Source: Bacillota bacterium | GTDB taxonomy: Bacteria; Bacillota; Clostridia; Lachnospirales; Lachnospiraceae | DNA: 64,000 nucleotides | Reading direction: 5' to 3' | Assembly (NCBI GenBank): GCA_023412855.1 | Contig: JAEZRJ010000086.1 | Coordinates: forward strand, 62,001-126,000 | Shown: piece after piece, positions 20,210 through 30,411 of the stretch | Numbering within the stretch: the stretch's first letter is position 1 | How the letters are laid out: every line of letters begins with the position of its first letter | Notes under the pieces: model-generated | What the model was told of the DNA's origin: nothing | What the model saw: only the letters and a program-made list of their open reading frames with translations | Database searches by the model: none | Position numbers and translations under genes: made by a program

Positions 20210-22792
20210 ATGGAAGAAAATATTCAAGACACAGTCTTTGATAAAGTTCATGACGTGGATTTGAAGAAGACTATGGAAACCTCTTATATCGATTATGCTA
20301 TGAGCGTTATCGCTTCCCGTGCATTGCCTGACGTAAGGGATGGTTTGAAGCCGGTACAGCGAAGAGTGCTGTATTCCATGATAGAATTGAATAATGGTCC
20401 TGATAAGCCGCATAGAAAAAGCGCGCGTATTGTCGGCGATACCATGGGTAAGTACCATCCTCACGGCGATAGTTCCATATACGGAGCGCTGGTAAATATG
20501 GCGCAGCCATGGTCTACCCGCTATCCTTTGGTAGACGGTCACGGTAACTTCGGTTCTGTGGATGGGGACGGCGCGGCAGCTATGCGTTATACGGAAGCCA
20601 GACTTTCCAAGATTTCCATGGAACTTCTTGCAGATATCAATAAAGATACGGTAGATTTCTTACCTAACTTCGATGAGACGGAAAGAGAGCCTTCCGTACT
20701 TCCCAGCCGTTATCCTAATCTTTTGGTCAATGGTACCACGGGTATCGCAGTAGGTATGGCTACTAATATACCTCCTCATAATTTACGTGAGGTAATAAAT
20801 GCTGTATTAAAAATCATTGATAATAGAATTGATGATGACAGAGATACGGATATAGAAGAAATACTTTCTATTATTAAAGCTCCTGATTTCCCTACCGGCG
20901 GAATTATTCTCGGAACGAGAGGAAGTGAAGAAGCTTACCGTACCGGCCGAGGTAAGGTAAGAGTGCGTGCAGTTACCGATATAGAGACTCTTCCTAACGG
21001 TAAGAGCAGGATCATAGTGACTGAGCTTCCGTACATGGTCAATAAGGCGAATCTGATTCTGAAAATCGCAGAACTCGTGAAATTAAAGAAAATCGACGGG
21101 ATTACTGATCTTCGTGACGAGTCCGACAGAGAAGGTATGCGTATTGTTATCGAGCTTAGAAGAGATGCGAATGCTAATGTAATTATGAATCAGCTTTACA
21201 AGCATACCCAGATGCAGGATACCTTCGGTATTATAATGATAGCGCTTGTAAACAACGAACCGAAGGTTATGAATATCCTCGATATGCTTACAAACTATTT
21301 GTCACATCAGGAAGAAGTCGTAACCAGAAGAACCAAATATGATTTAAATAAAGCAGAAGAAAGAGACCATATTTTACAAGGTCTGTTGATTGCTCTCGAT
21401 AATATCGATGAAGTAATCAATATTATAAGAAGCAGCGATAATGTTCAAACTGCGAAACAAAGATTGATAGAACGCTTTGGCCTCTCTGACGCCCAGTCTC
21501 AGGCTATCGTAGATATGAGACTTCGAACTCTCACCGGCCTGGAAAGAGACAAGATAGAGAATGAGCATAAGGAATTGCTTGAAAAAATTACCCAGTTAAA
21601 AGCTATTCTTGCCGATAGAAAACTGCTGCTTGGAGTAATAAAGGAAGAAATTTCGATTATTGCTGAGAAATACGGAGACGACAGAAGGAGTGTGATAGGC
21701 TTTGATGTCTATGACATCAATATGGAGGATCTTATTCCTAAGGATAATACGATAATAGCAATGACCAGCCTGGGTTATATTAAACGTATGACTATTGATA
21801 ATTTCAAGAGTCAAAATCGCGGTGGCAAGGGTATCAAGGGAATGCAGACCATAGAAGAGGACTATATCGAAGACCTCCTTATGACTACGACCCATCACTA
21901 TATTATGTTTTTTACCAATTTCGGACGGGTGTATAGACTGAAGGCTTATGAGATACCTGAAGCAGGAAGAACAGCCAGGGGAACTGCAATCATTAATTTA
22001 TTGCAGCTCAATCCGGGAGAAAAGATTTCTGCCATCATACCGGTAAAAGACTATGAAGATGATAAGAACCTTTTTATGGTTACAAAAAAGGGTATTGTAA
22101 AGAAAACTTATATTATGGAATACAGTAATGTGAGAAAGAACGGTCTGACTGCTATCAATCTCAGAGAAGATGATGAGCTGATAGAAGTTAAAATTACCGA
22201 TGTCAATACGGAAATATTCCTTGTTACTAAGCACGGTATGTGTATCCGGTTCAAGGAAACTGACGTAAGGGCTACGGGAAGAGCTTCCATGGGCGTAATT
22301 GGCATGAATTTAAGCGATAGGGATGAAATCGTTGGAATGCAGCTTGATCACCAGGGGGATTCTCTCCTCATCGTATCCGAGAACGGAATGGGTAAACGTA
22401 CTTACCTCGAGGAATTCACCGTACAAAAACGAGGCGGTAAGGGAGTGAAGTGTTATAAAGTCACGGAAAAGACAGGATATGTGGTAGGAGTAAAGGCAGT
22501 AAATGATGATCATGAAATTATGATGATAACCACTCTGGGAACCGTTATCCAGCTTCGCATGGAGGATATTTCCACTTTAGGAAGAATTACCTCAGGGGTT
22601 AGAATGATTAATCTCGATGAGGGAGTGAAGGTAGCTAGGATAGCTAAAGTAAGAGAAAAGGTTTCAAATGGCAATCAGGAATTCGAAAATCTTGAAGATG
22701 CTCTTGAGGATATACCTGAAGATGAGAAGCATCCCATAATAATCGAAGAGGAAGAAGAAGTAACTCTTCCTACCGAGGAAACGGAAGAATAA
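20210..22792 (+). CDS. gyrA: DNA gyrase subunit A
   Basis: GyrA is the DNA-cleaving subunit of gyrase. The 860-residue protein has the winged-helix catalytic domain with the active tyrosine in [12 protein letters not shown] and the long coiled-coil gate. The C-terminal beta-pinwheel domain begins with the GyrA box QNRGGKG, which marks it as gyrase rather than topoisomerase IV. It ends with an acidic tail (residues about 825-860). The quinolone-region segment reads [13 protein letters not shown], with serine at the E. coli 83-equivalent and glycine at the 87-equivalent. It follows gyrB after 35 nt and is closed by a strong terminator. Confidence 0.97.
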   Translation: MEENIQDTVFDKVHDVDLKKTMETSYIDYAMSVIASRALPDVRDGLKPVQRRVLYSMIELNNGPDKPHRKSARIVGDTMGKYHPHGDSSIYGALVNMAQPWSTRYPLVDGHGNFGSVDGDGAAAMRYTEARLSKISMELLADINKDTVDFLPNFDETEREPSVLPSRYPNLLVNGTTGIAVGMATNIPPHNLREVINAVLKIIDNRIDDDRDTDIEEILSIIKAPDFPTGGIILGTRGSEEAYRTGRGKVRVRAVTDIETLPNGKSRIIVTELPYMVNKANLILKIAELVKLKKIDGITDLRDESDREGMRIVIELRRDANANVIMNQLYKHTQMQDTFGIIMIALVNNEPKVMNILDMLTNYLSHQEEVVTRRTKYDLNKAEERDHILQGLLIALDNIDEVINIIRSSDNVQTAKQRLIERFGLSDAQSQAIVDMRLRTLTGLERDKIENEHKELLEKITQLKAILADRKLLLGVIKEEISIIAEKYGDDRRSVIGFDVYDINMEDLIPKDNTIIAMTSLGYIKRMTIDNFKSQNRGGKGIKGMQTIEEDYIEDLLMTTTHHYIMFFTNFGRVYRLKAYEIPEAGRTARGTAIINLLQLNPGEKISAIIPVKDYEDDKNLFMVTKKGIVKKTYIMEYSNVRKNGLTAINLREDDELIEVKITDVNTEIFLVTKHGMCIRFKETDVRATGRASMGVIGMNLSDRDEIVGMQLDHQGDSLLIVSENGMGKRTYLEEFTVQKRGGKGVKCYKVTEKTGYVVGVKAVNDDHEIMMITTLGTVIQLRMEDISTLGRITSGVRMINLDEGVKVARIAKVREKVSNGNQEFENLEDALEDIPEDEKHPIIIEEEEEVTLPTEETEE

Positions 22793-22802
22793 ATCAAAAT
22801 TT

Positions 22803-22855
22803 AAAAAGGATAAATCCATTTCATTAAAATATAAGAAATTGGATTTATCCTTTTT
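22803..22855 (+). terminator. Strong terminator after gyrA
   Basis: AAAAAGGATAAATCCATTTC (22803-22822) pairs with GAAATTGGATTTATCCTTTTT along about 20 bp with one bulged base, followed by TTTTTTATTG. It ends the gyrB-gyrA transcript. The A-rich left arm means it could also act on the converging minus-strand gene. Confidence 0.92.
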
Positions 22856-22907
22856 TATTGAATGTATGAGTAATTAGTGAAACATCGATAGATATTATAT
22901 ATATTAA

Positions 22908-24335
22908 TTAAGGAATATGATCTATTAGTTCTTGTTGATAAGCATTCCATAATTCAGTGGAAAAATCCATAGATAATTCACTGTTTTTAATCATTTCATC
23001 ATATAGAATATCATTAATTTTATTTGTTCTGAATAAATGCATGATCTCCCTTTCGTATGTATCGCTTATTACATATGCCAGACTAAATTCTTCAAAGCAG
23101 AATATGACCATATTTGATAAATCGCTGTTAATGATTTTTAATTTATTATAGCTGCCCTCTTCTAAATAGGAATCAAATCTCTGTAAATATGGTATTCTTT
23201 TATCGGGCGGAAAATAATAAGTGCCGATAAAGGGAACAATCACCTTTCCCATAGATATAAATTTATCCATAGAGGTGTTAGATACTGAGTAACTGGTATT
23301 TTTAGACATAGCATCATCAAACAGCTTCTTAATATTATCTCTAAGGGTCTTATCCCCATTTAACGTATCTAGCTCTTCATTTGTTAACATATATCCGAAG
23401 GAAGTAAAGTTATAAACACTTTTAAGCTTCTTATTTGTTAATTTATCAAAAAAATCAGGATTATTTTCCAAGAATGTAATTATTTCTTTTTTCTCATAAC
23501 TGATTTTTCTCGCGTCCCTTTTCATAAGAATGTTATAGAAAACCGCAAGGTAGCTCTTATTGTAAACGGCGGTTAAAATCGGTGTTCCATCAATCTGAGC
23601 ATTAAAAAACATTAAAATATTACTCTTTAGAAGTAAGAAAGGGGAGGTGTCCTGAGATGTCTCCCAAAGGTTAATTTGAAAATACTTCTGGTACTTAACA
23701 ATCAGCGAAAGGATACTGCCAAAGCTTATAGTGCCGGGATTCTTCTGTTCAAGTTGGTTTAAAAAGTTTTTGTTGTAAAAGAAATTGAATATAATATTTT
23801 TAAATCCATCCTTCCCTATCAACACCATTTTCTGGAATATCTTTGTATATGAAGGGTCTAATAAGGGAATGGAGAAATAAATTTCTAATGGATTATTGGA
23901 ATTACTTGTAGCATAATCCGATAAAATGATGCAAAGAATACCAAGAACCGGCCTCTTACCAATATAATATTGTCCTCTCTCAGAATAATCCAAATTGATG
24001 TTAATTTCTTCCGTGAAGGCTCCGTCTAATGCATATTCAATAGCATATGATAAGAAAGACTGTAAATCGTCCTGAGATTCAAAATCATAAATTACCGGAA
24101 AGATATTTTCAAATTTCCAATAGCAACCGGGAGAATAAATATTTTGTGCAAAATATTCGGCTGCCAACTTGGTAAAAATTTTCCTATCCTTAATGGTAGG
24201 GATTCCTTTTTCTGTAAGAATCTTACTAAGTCCACTGGGAGTCATATTCATGTGAAGTGCGAAATCTGTCTTTTGTTTTTTGGCAATGACAATAAGTTCT
24301 TTTAATAGAAAACTGATTTTCATAAGTAATACCAC
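22908..24335 (-). CDS. Unrecognised protein with helix-turn-helix-like N-terminus
   Basis: I do not recognise this 475-residue protein. Residues about 10-50 (LLKELIVIAKKQKTDFALHM, then MTPSGLSKILTEKG) look like a divergent Cro/XRE-type helix-turn-helix: a helical stretch, MTPSGLSKIL as the recognition region, and a following helix. The rest is rich in aromatic residues, N, K and I, with no signal peptide, membrane segment or enzyme motif that I can identify. It is transcribed divergently from the giant adhesin gene across a 340-nt spacer with palindromes, so a regulator of that gene is a reasonable guess. The GTG at 24335 has AAGGGAAA about 2-5 nt away; ATG 24323 is an alternative. It shares the gyrA terminator region. 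Confidence 0.6.
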   Translation of the reverse strand: MVLLMKISFLLKELIVIAKKQKTDFALHMNMTPSGLSKILTEKGIPTIKDRKIFTKLAAEYFAQNIYSPGCYWKFENIFPVIYDFESQDDLQSFLSYAIEYALDGAFTEEININLDYSERGQYYIGKRPVLGILCIILSDYATSNSNNPLEIYFSIPLLDPSYTKIFQKMVLIGKDGFKNIIFNFFYNKNFLNQLEQKNPGTISFGSILSLIVKYQKYFQINLWETSQDTSPFLLLKSNILMFFNAQIDGTPILTAVYNKSYLAVFYNILMKRDARKISYEKKEIITFLENNPDFFDKLTNKKLKSVYNFTSFGYMLTNEELDTLNGDKTLRDNIKKLFDDAMSKNTSYSVSNTSMDKFISMGKVIVPFIGTYYFPPDKRIPYLQRFDSYLEEGSYNKLKIINSDLSNMVIFCFEEFSLAYVISDTYEREIMHLFRTNKINDILYDEMIKNSELSMDFSTELWNAYQQELIDHIP

Positions 24336-24675
24336 ACTTTCCCTTTATATGTAAAATTTTTTTATATCTTGCATTTTTATTTCATTTTAACACAAAATCA
24401 TATTAATTTACCATCGATTTAAAAAATATTTGGAATATTTTTTCTGTTAGGTAACATAATTCAACTATTTTTTTAAATTATTTTCAAGTTTTTTTTTTGG
24501 TTATTCTATATACTTTAGAGTAAAAGAAAACGATAATAATTACTATCATTATGATTAATGATGTTGATAAAAATTATCAATTATAAGTTATCATATTAGA
24601 TATTATCTTTTGTCTTGTAAAAGATTCGCATAATATTTTACTAAAAAAAACAAAACACTAGGGTAGGGAGAAAGA
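24336..24675. promoter_or_regulatory. Divergent control region upstream of the adhesin gene
   Basis: This 340-nt AT-rich spacer separates the helix-turn-helix protein from the adhesin. TTGATAA-AAA-TTATCAA (24564-24580) is a perfect 7-3-7 palindrome and a good operator candidate. Just upstream, about 24532-24553, is an imperfect 22-bp palindrome with GATAATAATT and ATCATTATG arms, loosely like a Fur-type site. TATACT near 24510 could be a -10 element, but no clear -35 is present. The adhesin ribosome site is GGGTAGGGAG. Confidence 0.5.
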
Positions 24676-27600
24676 ATGAATTTATTCAAATTGAGAATGA
24701 AAAAAAAGTTTTTAAGAGGAATTTCTTGGACACTTTTTTTGGTATTAATAAGCACTAATACTGTATTTGGAACTAATTCTTTGACGGCATATGCGCAGGA
24801 AGTTTCTGGGAATTCTGCTGTGGCTGGGGAGAGCCAGGATTCTTTAACTGGAGAAAGTGCAGAGAACATTGTGAATGGTGTGACTGACGCTGGTATTATT
24901 GGTGGAGATACTGACAGTGGTGAAGATATTACTGGTGAGAGTATTGAAAAAAGTACTGGGCTTAATGAAACTGACAGTGAGACAGTTTTAGGGACTTTTG
25001 GAGCTAATGCAGTGCTGTTGGGAGATTTAGACGGCAGGGTTACACCGCAGGAAGTAGATTTTTTAACTTTTAGTGCAGCAATTCAGCAAAAATTTGATGA
25101 TGTTTATAAAGATATTGAAGGTACAAGTATTGATCCTATAGATTCGGAACGTGATTTATATATAAAAGTTTCTTTTAATTTGCCAGTAATAAATGATTTT
25201 CCAACCCCTACGGATTATGTTATTAAAGGTGATTGGGCAGATTTTGAAGTGAGTTCTGGTTTTGGATTAGTATTGAATACTCCAATAACATTAAAGGTTA
25301 AAGATACCGATATTAAAGTTGGAGTTCTTACATTTACAGAAAATGAAGTTGAAAATAATGGAGGAAAAACTTATAAAGTCAAAGCTCATATAGAGTTTAA
25401 TGGCGATGTATTTGATGATAATAATTCTACTCTTAATAATATTATTTGTTCATTCGATGCACAATTGAAGTACACCGGAAATATAGCAGATAACGATGGT
25501 ATCGTAGAAAGTGCATCTATTCTTCAAAAAAGTGTTGATGTATATACGCCTGCTCCCCCTATAACATATTCTGTTGAAAAAAGTGGAGTATTAAATTTAG
25601 CAGAAAAAAAAGTCAATTGGACAGTAGTAGTTGATGCTCAACAAATGGGAAGTACTAGTATTAGTTTAGGTGGATTTAAATTTGAAGATGAAGTTAATAA
25701 TAGTTCAACAAATCTTGGTAAATATATATCTGGTACATTTGATGTAGATAATGATTTAGATGTAGGTAACAATTTATTAGGAACTTTAACTGGAAGTGAT
25801 AACAAAATAAGTTATGTATTTTCAGATAGTGCAATAGCTCCACAAACAATCACTTTTTCAACAGATATTCCAGAAAGTCTGTATTATGGGGCACCTGGAG
25901 AAAAAAATATTACAAATACAGCAAAGTTATATGAAAAAGAAATTGACACAACACCTGTGACTACCGGGAATAATAATGCAAATCCAGTAAAGTTTACTAC
26001 CCCGAAATGGATCAGTAAATCAGGTGAACAGACAAACGGCAGTACTACAGGAAGTACTACTCAGGATCCAGATAATCGTCAAATTACATGGACTATTGAA
26101 GCTAATGAAATAGGAGCTTCACTTAATACTTTTCAAATTATTGATTCTTTACCGGCTGGTTTAAAATTTATATCTGCAACTGTAGAAAAATGGGATAAAG
26201 ATACTGGTTCGTATAATATTCCAAGTGCCATTAATCCAACGGATAGTGATTCTGTTTATTCTATGGGAAATATAAGTTCAAAAGTACGGTTAACTATTGT
26301 CAGTGAAGTAAATACTGGTGAAACTATTGTAACAGAAGAAAAAAAGTTTACAAATAGTGCAAGCATTAAATGGGATAATTCTGCTAATCCTTCTTATCCG
26401 GCATATCCTGCTGATATAAGTAAGGCTGTAGGATTAAATAAGAGCAGCAATGAAGTTGTGGTCGGATATGATGCTATTACAAAGACAGGAACAAAAATTG
26501 ATACTAAGACACGAATAGCTACATGGAAAATTAAAGTAGAATCAAGAGGTCAAAGTTCCCTTGATGATTTAGTTGTGTATGATCTTTTAGTTTACGGTGA
26601 TAGCGGAAGCGGATTTGATATAAATGATGTTTCTCTTTCAGGATTTCCTGCAGGTGTTGATAGAGGTGAAATTAGTGTTCAGTACAATCAGAAATATAAC
26701 GGAGTATTTGAAGATTTGGAGCACACAGGCATTGCTGTAACTTCTGTTCCGATTATAAAAAATGGTGAGATTGTTGCTGATTTACTCGTATTCGATAATT
26801 TTTCAGATGGTCTTTCAGAAGATAGTAATGAATTTAGTTTTGAAACTCTCATATTAAATCCTAATATTTATGCCAATAATGGTACTGGTGGTACTGGAGA
26901 AACGAAAATTTACAATACGGCGGATTTATTTAGTGGTACTACATATATCGATGAAAGTGGGGATGATCTTTCTTATACTAGCAATATTTTAAGGAAAGAA
27001 ATGATTAAAAACGGAAATACAACTTTAATTTCAGATCCTCTCGATATTGCAAAGGCTAATAATAGAACTACAAATGCAGCAGAAGGCTTTAATTATATAG
27101 ATAAATCAGTAATTTATCGTCTTGTTGTTAATGCAGATGGAATAAATTGGCCAAGCGCTACTAATGGGAGCTTAACACCATTAGGTAATGTTACAGTTAC
27201 AGACACTTTACCAGTAAACTGGAACTTTATTAAGTTTAAGAACGAAAAGGATTTCTTAATTTTTGAAGCAGATAGCAGCGGAAATGCAATAGGTACAGTT
27301 CTTGATAGTGTAAGCGGATTGAGTCCGAATGTATTAGGAGATACCGCAACTTTTACTTTCAGTTCATTAGATAGGGCTTATGTTATTTTAGTAAAGGCTA
27401 AGCCTTCCGATGATACTATTCAGGGATACTTCAGTTCAAATAAAAAAACAGAAAACATTAAAAATAATGTGAATTTTAAGACAGCTTCCTGGACTCCGGG
27501 AGTATCTACCTCTGTAAATTTATCTGTCGAAAGTAAAATTTTGTATAAAGATAAAATAGTTCCTGAAAATGGTGTATTGCGTTGGACAGTGGAATATAAG

Positions 27601-30411
27601 CCTTATGGTTTAGAGGTCGGAACAAAAATTGTAGATACGCTTTCTGAAGGTATTGATTTACGTACGGATTCAAAAGGAGAGTTATTACTGAAAGATAGCT
27701 ATAACAATGATAATATAAAAGCCATTGAATTAATACTGAATGCTGACGGTACGTATTCAGACGGAGGTGCAGTTATACTTACAACCGGAACCGGCGGCAA
27801 TATCTCATATAATAATGCAAATCGCCAATTAACTTTCATTATTCCGGATAAAACCAAAGCATACAGACTCATTTATTTAACCGACTTAACGGGAGATGAT
27901 GGTACTAAAGTTAAAAATTTAGTAAGTTTGTATGATAGTGCTCCTAAGTATAATCTTGCAGCAGTAGATTATGATATTTCCAGTTTGGATGGTATCGCTA
28001 CTGCTCAGCGCAACGGCTACATAGATATTTTAAAGAAAGATGGTTCCAGCCCTTTGGCTGGAGCAGAGTTTACTCTTTTTGCAGAAGATAATGTAACAGT
28101 TATACGTAAAGGTGTAAGTGATTCAAATGGTAAGATAAGATTAAAAGTGATTCCTGACGGAAACTATTTTTTAAGGGAAACAATAGCCCCTACGAAAGCA
28201 CCTGATGGAAGTACTGCGACTTATGCGTTAGAAGGAATCATCCATAAGGTTACAGTTAAGACAGAAGGTTTATCGGTAACTACTACCATTGATGGAAAAA
28301 CAGGAGTATTAGAAGCTCAAAATTACCCATTAAATGAAGTTGGAGATTTAACCTTAACGAAAACAATTGCAGGCAATGCGAATGAAGTAGATAAGGATTT
28401 CGAATTTAAGATAGTACTTGATAATCCTAACACATCTTTAAACGGTAAGTCTTTCTCATATACTATAAATGGTGTTGTCGCCAGTGATAAAATCACTGGA
28501 GATAGTATAGGAAGTACGATTTTACTTAAGCATGGGGATATTTTATTTATTCCTAATTTGCTGAAAGATACAAATTATACTATAACAGAAACAGATTATT
28601 CCTCAGAATCATATTCTACCCATAATAATAAAGGGATAGGCAGAATTGCGACTGGTACGATTAAAGAACAAGAAAGTCAAGATGTTATATTTACTAATAC
28701 AAAATATAAGCCGGGAAGCTTAGTTATCAGCAAGACAGTAATGGGAAATGGAGGAGAAACAGGAAAAGAATTTGATTTTACCATTGTGTTAAGCGATAAG
28801 GATAATGAATATACTTTTACTGGAATTAATGGAGGTCCGAGCGGAAAAATTAAAGGAGAAAAGATAATTTCTCTTAAAGATAGGGAAAGTGTTACTATTG
28901 CTGATTTACCTAGTGCAACAACGTATACTGTAACTGAAGCAGATTATTCTGCCCAAGGTTATATCACAGAATACTCGGATGATAAAAATGGAAAAACCTC
29001 AGTTGTTGAATTAAGCGATACAGGTCAAATACCAACAGATGAAGGAGTTTCCGTATCTTATGTCAACACGAAAAATGTAGGAAATCTCTCCATAAGCAAA
29101 ACAGTAGATGGAAACGGGGGAGATAAGGGTAAGGAGTTTGAATTTACTGTTACTTTCAGCGACAACAAAACCTATTCCTATAAGGGAACCGGCGTAAGTG
29201 ATGGAACAATAAAAAGCGGTGACAAAATTAAGCTTGCTGACGGACAATCCATAGAGATTACCGGAATCCTGGAGGGTACCACCTATACCGTAAAAGAAAC
29301 AGATTATTCTTCTGAAGGATATACGATGAAATCCACCGGAGAAACGGGAACGATTTCTAAAAATACCGTTAGTGCAGCACAATTTACCAACACAAAAAAT
29401 GTAGGAAGTCTTTCCATAAGCAAAACAGTGGATGGAAATGCAGGAGATAAAAATAAAGAGTTTGAATTTACTGTTACCTTCAGCGACAATAAAACCTATT
29501 CCTATAAAGGAACCGGCGTAAGTGACGGAACAATAAAAAGCGGTGACATAATCAAGCTTGCCGACGGACAATCCATAGAGATTACCGGAATCCTGGAAGG
29601 TACTGCCTATACCGTAAAAGAAGAAGATTATTCTCCTGAGGGATATGTGACAAAATTTACCGGCGAAACCGGAACGATTTCCAAGGATACTGCAGGAGCA
29701 GCGCATTTTACCAATACGAAAAATAACGGCAATCTGGCGATAAGTAAATCAGTGGAAGGAAACAGAGGCGACAAGAATAAAAAATTTGAATTTACTGTTA
29801 CTTTCAATACAAATAAGACCTATTCTTATATAGGTACAGGCGTGGATGATGGAACGATAACGAGTGGTGATGTAATAGAACTTGCCGATGGGCAATCCAT
29901 AGAAATCACCGGGATTTTGGAAGGTACTACATATACCGTAGAGGAAACAGATTATTCTTCTGAAGGGTATATGAAGAGATCTGTCGGTGAAACCGGGACG
30001 ATTTCCAAGGATACTGCCAGTGTGGCACATTTTATAAATACTTATGAAGTCGATGAATCCAGTGGCAGAAGTAAGGATCCGGATGATACTTCTTCTTATA
30101 TGTCCAAGCTCATTGCTAAGTATAGGATGGGAGAGGTACCTAATCCTAATGGAAAGGATGCTCCTGATAAGATTATCCTGGTGGATAAGGACGGTAATGT
30201 ACTTGGTACCTACACAAGGGTGCAGAATGCCGATGGTACTTATTCCTATGTGGATGAAAACGGCGTGGCATTGTCAGCGTCTTCCATTGCTAAGACCGGG
30301 GACAATATGCCTTTGATTCCAATTATTGTTGTTACGCTAATTGCGGTTGTCGGAGCGGTAGTGCTCTTTTTATACAAAAGAAAAATTTTTGGCTATTACT
30401 ATGATTCATAA
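24676..30411 (+). CDS. Giant repeat-rich cell-wall adhesin with sortase signal
   Basis: This 1911-residue surface protein starts with a basic, hydrophobic signal peptide (cleavage probably after Ala40, in AYAQ). Residues about 100-1100 are a series of beta-rich, threonine- and asparagine-rich modules resembling collagen-adhesin or DUF11-like domains (for example DSLPAGLKFISATV and DTLPVNWNF). A SpaA/Cna-B-type module lies at about 1114-1220 (LAGAEFTLF, GNYFLRETIAP). Five related modules follow from 1224, of the (L/I)(T/S)KT(V/I)xGN type, with the last three (1467-1790) nearly identical. The C-terminus has the sorting motif IAKTG (1871-1875), a hydrophobic segment and a basic tail. IAKTG departs from LPxTG. 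The gene overlaps a class B sortase gene. The isopeptide-bond fold is inferred. Its ligand is unknown. Confidence 0.88.
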   Translation: MNLFKLRMKKKFLRGISWTLFLVLISTNTVFGTNSLTAYAQEVSGNSAVAGESQDSLTGESAENIVNGVTDAGIIGGDTDSGEDITGESIEKSTGLNETDSETVLGTFGANAVLLGDLDGRVTPQEVDFLTFSAAIQQKFDDVYKDIEGTSIDPIDSERDLYIKVSFNLPVINDFPTPTDYVIKGDWADFEVSSGFGLVLNTPITLKVKDTDIKVGVLTFTENEVENNGGKTYKVKAHIEFNGDVFDDNNSTLNNIICSFDAQLKYTGNIADNDGIVESASILQKSVDVYTPAPPITYSVEKSGVLNLAEKKVNWTVVVDAQQMGSTSISLGGFKFEDEVNNSSTNLGKYISGTFDVDNDLDVGNNLLGTLTGSDNKISYVFSDSAIAPQTITFSTDIPESLYYGAPGEKNITNTAKLYEKEIDTTPVTTGNNNANPVKFTTPKWISKSGEQTNGSTTGSTTQDPDNRQITWTIEANEIGASLNTFQIIDSLPAGLKFISATVEKWDKDTGSYNIPSAINPTDSDSVYSMGNISSKVRLTIVSEVNTGETIVTEEKKFTNSASIKWDNSANPSYPAYPADISKAVGLNKSSNEVVVGYDAITKTGTKIDTKTRIATWKIKVESRGQSSLDDLVVYDLLVYGDSGSGFDINDVSLSGFPAGVDRGEISVQYNQKYNGVFEDLEHTGIAVTSVPIIKNGEIVADLLVFDNFSDGLSEDSNEFSFETLILNPNIYANNGTGGTGETKIYNTADLFSGTTYIDESGDDLSYTSNILRKEMIKNGNTTLISDPLDIAKANNRTTNAAEGFNYIDKSVIYRLVVNADGINWPSATNGSLTPLGNVTVTDTLPVNWNFIKFKNEKDFLIFEADSSGNAIGTVLDSVSGLSPNVLGDTATFTFSSLDRAYVILVKAKPSDDTIQGYFSSNKKTENIKNNVNFKTASWTPGVSTSVNLSVESKILYKDKIVPENGVLRWTVEYKPYGLEVGTKIVDTLSEGIDLRTDSKGELLLKDSYNNDNIKAIELILNADGTYSDGGAVILTTGTGGNISYNNANRQLTFIIPDKTKAYRLIYLTDLTGDDGTKVKNLVSLYDSAPKYNLAAVDYDISSLDGIATAQRNGYIDILKKDGSSPLAGAEFTLFAEDNVTVIRKGVSDSNGKIRLKVIPDGNYFLRETIAPTKAPDGSTATYALEGIIHKVTVKTEGLSVTTTIDGKTGVLEAQNYPLNEVGDLTLTKTIAGNANEVDKDFEFKIVLDNPNTSLNGKSFSYTINGVVASDKITGDSIGSTILLKHGDILFIPNLLKDTNYTITETDYSSESYSTHNNKGIGRIATGTIKEQESQDVIFTNTKYKPGSLVISKTVMGNGGETGKEFDFTIVLSDKDNEYTFTGINGGPSGKIKGEKIISLKDRESVTIADLPSATTYTVTEADYSAQGYITEYSDDKNGKTSVVELSDTGQIPTDEGVSVSYVNTKNVGNLSISKTVDGNGGDKGKEFEFTVTFSDNKTYSYKGTGVSDGTIKSGDKIKLADGQSIEITGILEGTTYTVKETDYSSEGYTMKSTGETGTISKNTVSAAQFTNTKNVGSLSISKTVDGNAGDKNKEFEFTVTFSDNKTYSYKGTGVSDGTIKSGDIIKLADGQSIEITGILEGTAYTVKEEDYSPEGYVTKFTGETGTISKDTAGAAHFTNTKNNGNLAISKSVEGNRGDKNKKFEFTVTFNTNKTYSYIGTGVDDGTITSGDVIELADGQSIEITGILEGTTYTVEETDYSSEGYMKRSVGETGTISKDTASVAHFINTYEVDESSGRSKDPDDTSSYMSKLIAKYRMGEVPNPNGKDAPDKIILVDKDGNVLGTYTRVQNADGTYSYVDENGVALSASSIAKTGDNMPLIPIIVVTLIAVVGAVVLFLYKRKIFGYYYDS
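29074..30045 (+). repeat. Three 324-bp tandem repeats within the adhesin gene
   Basis: Units start at 29074, 29398 and 29722, exactly 324 nt (108 codons) apart. The first two are nearly identical in DNA over most of their length, with shared blocks such as GACGGACAATCCATAGAGAT. The third has diverged more. Each unit encodes one beta-rich module beginning ISK and ending F-x-NT. The precise in-frame period would allow gain or loss of whole modules by recombination. Confidence 0.92.

Noticed and set aside
22877..22884. GTGAAACA resembling a parS half-site after gyrA
   Set aside because: Only half of the palindrome is present, in AT-rich sequence; a chance match is likely.
24532..24553. Fur box upstream of the adhesin
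   Set aside because: The palindrome is imperfect with several mismatches, and no iron-related gene is near; kept only as a possible operator.
29074..30045. CRISPR-like array
   Set aside because: The regular repeats are 324-bp protein-coding modules in frame, with no spacers.
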